From Siderastrea radians (taxonomy: Eukaryota; Cnidaria; Anthozoa; Scleractinia; Rhizangiidae), in assembly GCA_964017195.1 (NCBI GenBank), contig OZ024894.1:31770388-31834387 (forward strand): a DNA stretch of 64,000 nt, in the 5' to 3' direction. Positions 1 through 9,302 of this stretch are shown here, one piece after another. The first letter of the stretch is position 1. Every line of letters starts with the position of its first letter. Both the position numbers and the translations under genes were made by a program. Below the pieces are notes generated by a model that had not been told where the DNA came from, did not search any database, and saw nothing but the letters and a program-made list of their open reading frames with translations.

Positions 1-1274
1 GAAAATGTAGTTGGGTATACCGGTATAACCACTCAGTGCCTATGAAGAGAAAAATTCTTTGAGCTAATGGCAATACACTCTCTTATGGACCTCTCTGACT
101 TGTATCTAATGTAAGAGAATTTCAGCCTGGAAAATTAAAACAGGTTCAAGTACTCTACCTAACACAACTGTAAGCTTGCTAAATCAGGCAATTGATGTAT
201 CACTGAGAAATAATAAATGGAGCAAAAAGAAGAGCCAGGAAAGTCCTTGACATCAGGGCGATCTGGGACCAGACCCGGTATGTTGCCACGGAAACAAAAT
301 TGATTGTCTCAAATTTTTTAACACACCTAGTAGACTGTCATTGCCAAGAATCAAGAATCAAACATTTCTGATACACATTGGTTCAGATGTATGGCATCTT
401 TGCTTAGCTGATTTGCATAAGTTCAAATAATTAACTGCGCTGCGTTGTTCTTGCTCTGCAAGCGGTTTATTTTTCGTTTTGTCGGTGACCAGACCAAAAC
501 CCCCACTCGGCCAAGTTTCGAATCACGCAATGTTTAAAAGCTATAAATGAGTTACTTAATGAAAATTTAACTACACCTTTCTTCTTTACTTAGCATGCTT
601 ATAGTGTGAAAAGTTTGATTTTCAAGAGAACTGTATTTTTCTTGCTGTGTTATTGAAATGATTTCAAAAATCTAAAGGAATTAACGAGACAAACATGCCC
701 AGACTTGTAAGGTTTACGTTACTCAGGGAAAACCTCCACTGTGCTTAAAACAGCGCAAGCGTTTTTCTCAAATTTGATTTAATCATTTGCTTCTATATTC
801 CATTCTTGGAATGAGTAATTTTATGTTTAAACAGGAATTCGATACAACACTGTCTGTTTATTTAATAGATCGTCTGCCTTCACGACTCAGGACCGTGGGA
901 AATTGGTCAGCATAAGCAAATAAGAAAAATAATTAAATGCGCATGGAACTACTCAACCATGACATTTCACACAAGGTGTTTTCTAACCGTTTTGTTTGTC
1001 AGTCGCAACACTTTTGACGCGGGTAATGGGGACGCTGGGGATGCAATATTTTATCCCCCAACAAGGCTTCCCTAGGCTGGTCACGTGACCAGCGCAGTTT
1101 CAAGCTATAAGTTCTTCTTGTTATCTTTTGAATGCAAAGATGTTTTTTTTTATATGAGCAGTGTTTTCACTTTTCCACCAACCACTTTTTTTCATTCTTA
1201 AATGCGTGAACTGACTAATTGATCATGGTACCACTTAAAATCAACTCACAAATAAAAATTGAAGAACAACATAC
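1..1274. other. non-coding flank, no gene seen
   Basis: No open reading frame or motif that I can support. The block near position 36 (gtgcctatgaag...) resembles one near 26503, so part is probably a dispersed repeat. The minus-strand gene described next has a good splice donor at 1274/1269, so further 3' exons could lie here, but I could not identify one. Confidence 0.5.
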
Positions 1275-1658
1275 CTCATTGAGACACTTCCAGAAGTCAC
1301 ACAGGGTTTCGGTTGACTCTGTCTCACACTCCATGCTTGCAATGGTCACAATTTCTTTAATTGTAGGATGTAGAACTGAGAGGTTTAGGGTCTTCATGCC
1401 CTTTACCCTGTCGTGTTCAGCGTCAAGGAAACAGTCCTCCTCCTCTAAAGAGTGTTGGCTCCCCAGTTGCATCTGTACAGCTATTTCAAGCTTTTCTTTG
1501 CTCGTTCTAAACACAATTGTGCTTCCATCCAATCTTCCATCTTTAACTTTCCAAAGAAGGTAGGGGTCATATTTGTCTGTGGCTTCCTTGATCTTTGCCA
1601 AAGCATCAAAGGAGTGGCCCACTGGATTTATCTCCTTGACAACTTTCTGCTTGATGTT
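1275..1658 (-). CDS. exon 9: transposase-like domain
   Basis: A 384-nt exon, 128 complete codons. The acceptor ttcag at 1661-1659 is preceded by a ctaac branch-point-like motif. The donor is gtatgt at 1274-1269. The peptide has CFLDAEHDRVKG followed by KTLNLSVLHPTIKEIV and a Met/Glu-rich MECETEST then FWKCLNE. That order (an Asp in a short acidic motif, then a hydrophobic strand, then an F/W helix) recalls the first catalytic Asp region of DDE transposases. The match is from memory of the pattern, not a search, so the family is not assigned. Confidence 0.5.
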
Positions 1659-3870
1659 CTGAATTTTTTAAAGGTTAGTGAGGCCTTTGGCCTCACTGTA
1701 AACTTCTTCAGTGGTTTTGCCATCATGCAAAGAGCTTCTCAAACATTCATATGGAAATTGACTGGGCTTAGATGCTGAATTATTTTTAAAAAACTGTTCA
1801 GCTTTGAGTGTGGCATCAGGCTGTGGAGGTTTAGCTTCACACGTGTGGGTGCCACTATGGTAAACTATGACATTTGAGTTTTCAAACTCCCACACTTTTT
1901 TGGCCATACAGGGAACAGCTATAGCACTATATCCACAACAACCGCAGACAACATCTGCCTTTGATTTCTGCTGAAAGTTCTTCTTATTTTCTTTCTTGTA
2001 AGAAAGCAAGTCTGGACACTTGGTATTGATGCATCTATAAGTGCCATCACAAGATGCTATGCGTCTGACACCATCAAATCCAGCTGTATATAAAAAGTAT
2101 TGATATATAGAGTTATGCACAAGAAATAAACAATTAAATAAGACACCCAAAAACATAAATCAGTATCATGTTTTTCGGTTAAGAGATTAAGAGGTTTTGG
2201 GAAAATAAATAAATACCTTACATGTATTTACTTAAATAATTAAGTGCCACAGCGCTTATTTAACTTTTCGCCCTGCAGTGTGCACTTCTTATTCAAGGGT
2301 GGCCCTTATTTGAAAGTGGCTCTTATTTAACAATTGGACGTGTATGTTCTTTGAATTTAAGAGTATTTTTTCCTCTGTATGTAAATTTCACGTAACAAGT
2401 GTGTTTTGATTGTCATCATCAGTCTTTTCCCAGCCCTTTTAAATTGCTTTGCCAGTAGTGTCATCACTTCTCTTTAATTTTCACTGCTCATTTTAATACT
2501 GTTTCTGAGTTTCTTTGTAGTGTTTTTTTAGTTATACGGAATCCCTCGAAGAAGCGGCGCATGGGGACTGCGGTGCTTATTAACATTTTAGTCCCAAATG
2601 CGGCACTTACTCAGGGTGGCACTTATTTAAGCAATGACATGAACAATAATTATTATCATGATAAAGGAAATATGCCACTTGAAGGTGTTATGACTTTCTT
2701 CTTACATCACCTTCTTCTAGGGGTCCCCTTTCTCTGCCCGTAACCAACAAAACGGCAGTTACTCAAATATTGAATTCACCTTTGCAATAAAGGTAACTTT
2801 GTAACATTATATATTGCAGCATTTTGGTCCCATTAATATGGAACATTTATTTAAAATTAAAGGAGCCCAGCCTAAAAGCATGTGGCTGAATCAATAACTG
2901 ATACTTTTGGTGCTAATAAATCAATCTCATGCAAAAAAATATATATCAGATGGCAATTATAATATGCAGACATTAAATAGACACTGAGGAACAAATACCT
3001 AGTGTGTACAGTGATTATATCTTGGAACTAGGTAATATTTAAACCAGCACTTACCCCTATTTGATGTGACCCACTGTTTCCAAGGCCTGCCATCTTTGGA
3101 AACTTTCATCATTTGCTCTTTAAGGCAGGTAATTTTGAAGGCGCAATCCCCATCCACATCAAAAGGTAGACATTCTACTTCTTTCACTTCATCTTGGCGA
3201 GCTAACACATTTCTGGAAGTTAATGTAAAATGTTAGCCCTTAAAGCCCCAAGAGTGCCAACGTCAAATTTCTCCTTACAATAGCATTACATTAACAATAA
3301 AACAGGTTATGAGAACTGACAAAATGATCTCTTAAGGAAAAATACATTAATCATTTTAAAATTCTCTAGCTAAAAACTATAGAAAAATGTATGGAAATAA
3401 GTAAAGAGAATTTGTGTTTTGAAACTGAGGCTTAAAGGGTTAAAACAAACTCTGGTAGGCAAATCCAAGCAAACAATGATCGAATCTTGCAAGTTTTAGA
3501 GGAAAAATATGTCATTTGACACAATATACTCGATCAGCTCCTCCTTTCACCATGAAAGGGTCCGTACAATCTGTAAAGTTAGTGTACATACATGTACTAT
3601 CTTAGTGGCCATGAGGCAAGAGTGTGTACAAGTTTCTGTTGCATGAAGAAAATAGGAATACTGGGCTTGAACCAAGATTGCTCGGTTTGGAGGAATCAAA
3701 TATACACATAAGTTCTGTTAGACTTACACTTCAGTCAATGGCCGTCTATTCTTTGACAGACGCTGGCTGTAAAATAACAAAATAACTTTTATCTTTCATA
3801 ATGAGTTGCAATAGTACTAAGACAGTTTGGGCAACCATTTTTTTAAATGAAGCCAGACAATCAACATTTG

Positions 3871-3945
<75 letters not shown>

Positions 3946-5860
3946 ATTACCACTCTTTATTTGATTATCATTCATTATTATTTTATAAGTTTCACACAAT
4001 TTTCAATCCATGTTGGGGGCCCAGAACATTTAGGTGGAAGCCGGAAAAAGCTGGTCCACAACACTCGACATTTAATACCCTGTGTCTTTTAGAAAAAAAC
4101 TTTGATGTTTAAACTTGTTGTATTTACTCACACTTCTGTGTGGTTTCCCTTGCACCTCCCAAGCCGTGTGTGTTTTAACAGATTAGACCTGGTTGAAAAG
4201 GCCTTTGCACATTTTGGGCATTCATTTGTGCAGTCATCTGATGACTCATCTGAGTATGGCAGCTCTACTTTAACATTTTGCTATGACAATAATTAAAAAA
4301 CATTGTTATTGCCTGGATCCTTGTTTAACATGTAGCGGTAGAATACCTGGAAATCAAATAATGATACACACACATGCTGCACTCTTTTTAGCTCAAAATG
4401 CAATTCACCACAGTTTAAATCACAAAAAAATTAACAGATAACTGAGGATACTGACCTTTTTTGCATCCTGCAGCCAATTAGGTGTTTCCAGGAGACTGCA
4501 ATCACTGTCACTGTTCTTTAAATCCTAGGGGGGGGAAATTATTTATTCATTGTTTTAACACTGCACTATTGTTACTTTCAAAGAGTAAATAAAATAACTG
4601 ATGAAAGATAAGAATGTACACGCAGCCCGTACAACAACAACAAAAACAAAAAATAACCTTGTAATCCTCCTTTATGCTACCATCACTGGCAACATGAAGA
4701 TCAAGCTCTTTTTTGACAGGGCTTATGGTCAAATCGAAAACATTCTGTATGAAAAAAAAAAAGCTTTATGGTAGGATACACAACATTAAGCTTCATCATT
4801 CAATTAAGACTCTATCTTTTCCTGAAAGTGAATTGTGTGGTTCCAGAAAATATCCATACTTCTCCCACAGAAGGGAAAGGAAATTCCTGGGGGGGGGGGG
4901 GGAGGCTCGAAGACCAACAAATTTAAAGAAATGTATTAAGTTTAATTGGAAATTCCAGAGGGTGGGGGATTCGTATAAAAAATCCCTTCTGTGGGGGAGG
5001 TATGGATATTTTTTGGAGCTACACATTTTTTAAAAAGTCCCCCTCAGTTTTTTATTCCTTATTAAATTAGACATACATGTATTGGGTATGAATGAAGCAT
5101 GGTTGACAACTCTGTTTGCTTATAAATGGCTCCATAAATTTCTGAAAGCACTAAATGAAGTTAAAAAAATGCAAACTTTTTTTATGCCTTTTGTTGGCAA
5201 TTTGAACTGGTCACTAAACCATCTACTACTTAAATGCCAATAAAACAGCCTGTGTGTGCAATTGGAAAAGCGAACAAAAGAAACCAACCTCGTCTTCTTT
5301 CTTCGAGTAATCGATGATGGGGCTTGATGTTAAATCGATGACTATCTGTAAAAAAAAACGGCTGATCTGTAGGATGTCTGCAACTACTAAGAATATTGAA
5401 CAAGCAATATTTTTAATCAGGGAATAGGGATCATATCTTTTTTTACTCTTTACTGTCACTCTGGTTGGATCTGAGATAATTTTATACCCTTCATTACATT
5501 GACTCCGCGCATAAATACTGAAAATATTTCTAATCTGCCTTTCTATATTTGTCACTTACACTCAGTCCTGGATATATCATGTGCTTTTGAAAACATTTCT
5601 GGGATCACATATAGCTTTGGTCTGGTGTATAATTCTCTTGAAAGATTTTAATGGAGTTTATCTTCATGCTTTTAAAAAACTCCGGCCGATTTGGCTTGCA
5701 AATGAAAAGACAACCGAAAGTTAATGAATAATTCATAACTAAAAGCAATCATTGAAGTGCCAGCTATTGTTTTCAGTAAAAACATACAATTACACAAGCA
5801 ATACTAAGACAGATTAAACAAGATTGCCCTTACCGGTCTGACATTCTCCTCCTCCTCCAT
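1275..5860 (-). CDS. multi-exon gene, zinc-finger plus transposase-like protein
   Basis: Minus-strand gene reconstructed from splice signals. Proposed coding exons: 5860-5834 (ATG, MEEEENVRP), 5345-5289, 4744-4658, 4524-4456, 4280-4132, 3766-3728, 3212-3055, 2083-about 1700, 1658-1275. Phases agree across the first seven junctions (0,0,0,0,2,2,1), which is strong evidence for a real gene. The exon after the start is rich in IDLTSSP-type sequence, echoed in the next exon (FDLTISP). The middle has a C2HC finger, then a Cys/His cluster, then a domain that resembles the first part of a DDE-type transposase. The seventh-to-ninth exon link is unresolved, and the 3' end is outside or unrecognised. 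It may be a transposase-derived host gene or a transposon copy with introns; the function is not established. Confidence 0.55.
1700..2083 (-). CDS. exon 8: Cys/His-rich zinc-binding region
   Basis: The acceptor tatacag is at 2090-2084; reading continues in phase from exon 7. Cys and His are spaced as CDGTYRC, NTKC, CGCCG, VPC and YHSGTHTC, which looks like a zinc-binding module of the type found at the N-termini of transposase-related proteins. The 3' boundary is not clear: the frame stays open to a TAA at about 1670, then continues in the same frame into exon 9. An intron is likely, but no canonical phase-0 donor is visible. Confidence 0.5.
3055..3212 (-). CDS. exon 7 of the minus-strand gene
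   Basis: A 158-nt exon with acceptor ttccag and donor GTAAGT at 3054-3049. It enters in phase 2 and leaves in phase 1, consistent with exons 6 and 8. The peptide includes VECLPFDVDGDCAFKITC and WKQWVTSN. No domain is recognised. Confidence 0.55.
3873..3942. repeat. (TA)n microsatellite
   Basis: About 35 uninterrupted TA units inside the intron between exons 6 and 5 of the minus-strand gene. The alternating Tyr/Ile open frames on both strands are artefacts of this repeat. Confidence 0.97.
4132..4280 (-). CDS. exon 5: C2HC zinc finger
   Basis: A 149-nt exon with acceptor catag and donor GTGAGT at 4131-4126. It encodes an acidic stretch (PYSDESSDD) and a finger CPKC...H...C: C-x2-C-x12-H-x5-C. 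The pattern and the F and L core positions fit a C2H2-type DNA-binding finger in which the last ligand is Cys. It leaves in phase 2, matching the 39-nt exon 6 at 3766-3728. Confidence 0.55.
4838..5026. repeat. fold-back MITE-like hairpin
   Basis: The arm starting at 4838 (gtgtggttccagaaaatatc) is repeated in inverted, slightly diverged form ending at 5026. Both arms also contain the inverted core CCACAGAAGGGA / TCCCTTCTGTGG. A poly-G run lies between them. It sits in an intron of the minus-strand gene. No target-site duplication was resolved. Confidence 0.6.
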
Positions 5861-5990
5861 CTTAACAGCGAAAACGTGCAACACCGGTGACAAAGTACGT
5901 TGTGTAAAACCACTCAAAATGTATTGGAACCTCGCCAAAAAAAAAACGCGCCAAAAAAATCCCCCCAAAAAAAACCTCCAAAAAAATCCT

Positions 5991-6085
5991 AACTCGAAAT
6001 CCAACTCGAAAATCCAACTCGAAATCCTAACTCGAAAATCCAACTCGAAATCCTAACTCGAAATCCAACTCGAAATCCTAACTCG
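5991..6085. repeat. 12-13 bp tandem repeats at the left side of the Polinton
   Basis: About eight copies of aactcgaaatcc or aactcgaaatcct in alternation, preceded by C/A-rich homopolymer tracts at 5938-5990. The array cuts the SLOG-like fragment on one side and borders the upstream region of the minus-strand gene on the other. It may mark the damaged left end of the Polinton; no terminal inverted repeat partner is visible near 24.1-24.4 kb. Confidence 0.8.
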
Positions 6086-6220
6086 GTAAATAGGCAACCT
6101 CTCCCTGGCCATTTCCTCTGCTAGGGTGTCTGTTCCGTCTGCACCCCCCGTATACAATACATGTCCATGACCAATAGTCAATTGCATTTCTTCTTCATTA
6201 GTCATCATGTTTGGATGCAT
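6086..6220 (-). pseudogene. truncated SLOG-like (Rossmann-type) protein fragment
   Basis: Starting at the ATG at 6220, the minus strand encodes about 45 residues with HVLYTGGADGTDTLAEEMAR. The GG-x-x-G-x-D-x-LAE signature with a preceding hydrophobic strand is typical of the nucleotide-binding loop of SLOG/YspA-like Rossmann domains. The frame then runs into the tandem repeats at 6085 and loses any meaning, so only the N-terminal part survives. It diverges from the GRF gene and could share the promoter at 6301-6536. Such proteins occur as cargo in animal mobile elements as I recall, which is not checked here. Confidence 0.5.
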
Positions 6221-6300
6221 TTTACCTTCGTCTTTTTTGAGAATGAAGAAACAAGTTAAGAAAACACCGCATTTATGGACAAAATGATCAAGTGAAACAA

Positions 6301-6536
6301 CCAATCAGAAAAACAGTTTCCTTATATAGGCAAAGCGTGGGGTATTGAGGAACCAATGAAAAAACATATTAACTGACCAATTGGAAACAGTTTTTCCTTA
6401 TATGGTTAATGTGAGAGGTATTTTCTGACCAATGAAAAAACAGAACGAAAGGAACCAATCGCGATTAAGTATGTCCTTATATGGATATTTGATGAAGTTT
6501 TGAAAACCAATCAGAATTAAAAGGGATTGTATAAAG
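6301..6536 (+). promoter_or_regulatory. CCAAT/CArG-box promoter of the Polinton left operon
   Basis: Six CCAAT boxes begin at 6301, 6353, 6377, 6429, 6455 and 6507. Two perfect CArG boxes, CCTTATATGG, are at 6396-6405 and 6475-6484, with a near copy at 6320-6330. A TATA box, TATAAAG, is at 6530-6536, 53 bp before the ATG at 6589. The CCAAT and CArG elements alternate with similar spacing (about 75-80 bp), so the region may have grown by duplication. CArG boxes bind SRF-type MADS proteins, suggesting use of host immediate-early regulation (inference). Confidence 0.7.
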
Positions 6537-6588
6537 GACGACTAAGTTGAAGGGAAAAATCACAGTTGAGAAGAGAATTTTCAGAAAG

Positions 6589-7797
6589 ATGGCTGAAGTC
6601 GAATTTGTTGGCGAAGTGCCTTCCAGAAAGAGAAAAGGTGGTTCTCACACGGACAAGAACAAGAAGAAGAAGAGAGAGCCCACGATTGAAATTCTTGAGA
6701 GCCCGATCGCCCCTGTTGAAGTTCAGTCACCTGCTGAAGATGAAACGGCTGCGGCTGCTCAAGAGTTGTTGAACGAATTGAACCAAATTCAAGTTGAAGA
6801 TTATTCAACTCCTTTGGAAAACGTGGCTGCTGAAGAAAAAGAGAAAAAGTTTGATGAAGTCGCTGATAAGAAGAAGAATGAAATGTCTGTCGATGAGCGT
6901 TTCAAGAAGGCAGTGAAGTCTGTGGAGGTCTTTGACACCGTGGAAGATTTTGAAAAATACCTCAATGGTGAAAAGAGAAACGCGTTCAAACCTCGAATGA
7001 TCTACAAAAAACCAGAATCAGAGGATTCCGATTTGGAATATGGTAATGAATCCCCTGTGCCTGGCGTGTTTCCAAAGTTGAACTCAAACCTCAAACCAAA
7101 AAAAACAAAAGAGGACGACGGATTGGCAAGAATGGTGAGACTGAGTACCATGTTCCAAAGCCCGGGATTTCTGAAGGACAAACCCTCCCCAAAAGTGCAA
7201 CCCCCACCCAACAAGACTGACTACATGGTTTGTCTGCGGCACGACGTGCGTTTGGAGAAACGAGTGTCCAAAGGGGGATGGCATTACGTGAAATGTCCCA
7301 GACAACCCTGCCTCCTCTTTTGCCCTGAAGATAGTGCTGAAGAGTACATGAGACAAGTGTACAGGAATGTCCACCCCACCATTTGCGATAAGTGGGAAAC
7401 CCTGGTCTGCTTCTGTCGTCAACCCGTTACCATTCGTCAAAGTAGTTCAGAGAAGAACCCTGGACGATTGTACGTTGGTTGTTCCAGTTCTGGAAAAAAG
7501 TGCAAGTTCTTCAATTGGACCGATCTCCCCCTGACTGAAAAGTACCTGAAATGGTTTGACGAAGAAAAAGATCTCCCTCAAGTCAATGGAAACACATGGG
7601 GGGAACAGTTTACAGAGAAAGATCTGCAGTTGTTGAGAGCCATCAAAGAAAAAGACCGAGTGGTCGATAATGTGGTATCACCATCAGTACTGTCACCACC
7701 AGCACTTCCACCACCCAAGTACTCAGATAGAGAAGACGTGTGGAGGCGAACCCTTGCTTCTGCACGATGGGGAGGACGATCAGACTATGCTGCCTGA
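6589..7797 (+). CDS. GRF-type zinc-finger protein
   Basis: 402 residues from the ATG at 6589 (59 bp after the TATA box); the frame is open further upstream but without ATG. The N-terminal half is acidic and lysine-rich (KKKKKREP near residue 25) and probably disordered. The C-terminal part has two GRF-like modules. The first has CLRHDVRL, then WHYVKC and CLLFC. The second has CFCRQPVTIRQ, then GRLYVGC, KKCKFFNW. GRF modules bind single-stranded or structured nucleic acid in topoisomerase 3 and APE2-type proteins. The tail is proline-rich (PPALPPPKYS). It is the first gene of the plus-strand block and may act in DNA handling; that role is inferred. Confidence 0.7.
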   Translation: MAEVEFVGEVPSRKRKGGSHTDKNKKKKREPTIEILESPIAPVEVQSPAEDETAAAAQELLNELNQIQVEDYSTPLENVAAEEKEKKFDEVADKKKNEMSVDERFKKAVKSVEVFDTVEDFEKYLNGEKRNAFKPRMIYKKPESEDSDLEYGNESPVPGVFPKLNSNLKPKKTKEDDGLARMVRLSTMFQSPGFLKDKPSPKVQPPPNKTDYMVCLRHDVRLEKRVSKGGWHYVKCPRQPCLLFCPEDSAEEYMRQVYRNVHPTICDKWETLVCFCRQPVTIRQSSSEKNPGRLYVGCSSSGKKCKFFNWTDLPLTEKYLKWFDEEKDLPQVNGNTWGEQFTEKDLQLLRAIKEKDRVVDNVVSPSVLSPPALPPPKYSDREDVWRRTLASARWGGRSDYAA

Positions 7798-7888
7798 TTG
7801 ACATGAACTGATTTGAATTGTTTTATTATTTTGAATGTATATTTTAAAAGTGTGTGTAATGAGAATAAAGATCATTTTGAACGAAAAA

Positions 7889-8239
7889 ATGGAAAGTGTT
7901 TTCATGCGTGTTGCATGGGACTGTTTGTGGGAATGGGGAGCATCTCTTGTGCAATGGGTTTGTCACAAGTCCCTTTGTCAGTGTTTGTACGAAAGACAAG
8001 AAGAAGAAAATAGGATACCCATTCCCGATTATGTTGAGGAGACACACCCGCTCCAAGTTTTTGAAGAAACCCATGTCGAATTGAATTTGTACCGTTGGAT
8101 GGTATTTGTGTTGTGGTTGCAACATCATCCTGACGCTTGGCGCTGGTATCGAATCATTCAAAAGACGCACCCCTCTCGTATTCCTTCAATACCTACCCTG
8201 TTGAATGAGCTATGGCACCTCGAAAGAAGAAGTCCGTGA
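7889..8239 (+). CDS. small hypothetical protein, Trp-rich
   Basis: 116 residues from the ATG at 7889; an in-frame upstream extension to 7835 is possible through weaker Mets. It is rich in aromatic residues (WDCLWEWG, YRWMVFVLWLQHH, WRWYRII) and ends LWHLERRSP. The 3' end overlaps the integrase start by 28 nt in another frame, typical of this compact element. I do not recognise a family. A helical fold with an amphipathic segment is plausible; no signal peptide or clear membrane span is present. Confidence 0.5.
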   Translation: MESVFMRVAWDCLWEWGASLVQWVCHKSLCQCLYERQEEENRIPIPDYVEETHPLQVFEETHVELNLYRWMVFVLWLQHHPDAWRWYRIIQKTHPSRIPSIPTLLNELWHLERRSP

Positions 8240-9297
8240 AAAAAGTATCCGTGGCACAAGCATTGCTCAAGCGTTATCACGATCCAAAAGCGAAGGGTAG
8301 CTTGGGAGGAATTCAACGATTTGCCAAGGCATGGGGAGTACCGTTGAAAGTGGCACAGAATCTTTTGAAGCGGGATTTAGCTTACACCCTGCATAAACCA
8401 CGCCGACGTCGTTTCCCAACGGTACCCGTTGTGGTGGGTGGGTTGGACGACCAATGGGTTGCAGATTTGGTGGAGGTTCAGTCTTTGGCTAAGTACAACC
8501 GCGGTATTCGTTATTTGTTGACGGTGGTTGACGTGCTGTCAAAATTTGCTTGGGTTCATCCTTTGAAAGACAAGACTGGAGCGAAAGTGGTGGAAGCCTT
8601 TGAAGAAATTGTGAGTCAAGGACGTCAACCTAACAGACTTCAAACAGACAAGGGAAAGGAATTTTACAATCGTTCGTTTGAAAATTGGACGAAAGACCGA
8701 GGAATCCAACACTTCTCTACCAGAGGGGATGCTAAAGCCAGTGTGGTTGAAAGGTTTAACAGAACGTTGAAACAGAGGTTATATCGCTATTTCACGTCAG
8801 CTAACACGCTACGATTTGACGGTGCTCTTCAAGACTTGGTGGATGGGTACAATGCTACACCTCATCGAAGTATTGGCATGGCTCCTAACAAAGTGACTTG
8901 GAAGAATGAAGAAAAGGTGTGGAAACGACTGTATGGCAAGCGATTGAAAGCCAAAAAGAAACGTTCTTTGTTGAAAGTAGGAGACCGCGTTCGTTTGAAC
9001 AAGATTCATCGCACCTTTGGTAAAGGGTATTTGCCGGGATGGACCGAAGAGGTGTTTGTGGTTCATCGAGTTATTGAGGGGAGTGTACCAACCTATAAGA
9101 TTCGCGAGTGGGACGATACACCGGTGAAAGGAACATTTTACCACGAAGATTTGCAAAAAGTGTATGTGTCTGACGAAGCGCTCTTTCGCATCGAAAAGGT
9201 ACTTAAGCGCCTAAAAGATCAAATGTTAGTAAAGTGGAAAGGGTGGCCCGACAAGTACAATAGTTGGATTTCCAGTGCGAGCGTGAGTAAGCTTTGA
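8212..9297 (+). CDS. INT: Polinton integrase, retroviral type, with chromodomain
   Basis: 361 residues. It joins element ends to host DNA. The RNase-H-fold core is clear: D85 (WVADLVEV), D146 (QTDKGKEF) and E180 (SVVERFNRTLKQR), the DDE triad of the rve family. The N-terminal 70 residues are helical and basic and lack a full HHCC zinc site. After the core come a basic stretch (KRLKAKKKRSLLKVGDRVRLNK) and, at about residues 325-361, a chromodomain-like end (RIEKVLKRLKDQMLVKWKGW ... YNSWI). A C-terminal chromodomain is characteristic of Polinton integrases and of chromoviral ones and may steer insertion to marked chromatin. No retroviral gag, reverse transcriptase or LTR is near, so it belongs to the Polinton. 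The frame is intact; the stop lies six bases before the next ATG. Confidence 0.93.
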   Translation: MAPRKKKSVKKVSVAQALLKRYHDPKAKGSLGGIQRFAKAWGVPLKVAQNLLKRDLAYTLHKPRRRRFPTVPVVVGGLDDQWVADLVEVQSLAKYNRGIRYLLTVVDVLSKFAWVHPLKDKTGAKVVEAFEEIVSQGRQPNRLQTDKGKEFYNRSFENWTKDRGIQHFSTRGDAKASVVERFNRTLKQRLYRYFTSANTLRFDGALQDLVDGYNATPHRSIGMAPNKVTWKNEEKVWKRLYGKRLKAKKKRSLLKVGDRVRLNKIHRTFGKGYLPGWTEEVFVVHRVIEGSVPTYKIREWDDTPVKGTFYHEDLQKVYVSDEALFRIEKVLKRLKDQMLVKWKGWPDKYNSWISSASVSKL

Positions 9298-9302
9298 AGA
9301 AG

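Noticed and set aside
3801..4112. Tyr/Ile repeat proteins on both strands
   Set aside because: Product of the (TA)n microsatellite.
8212..9297. Retrovirus or LTR retrotransposon
   Set aside because: Only an integrase is present; no reverse transcriptase, gag or LTRs nearby, and the gene sits in a Polinton block.
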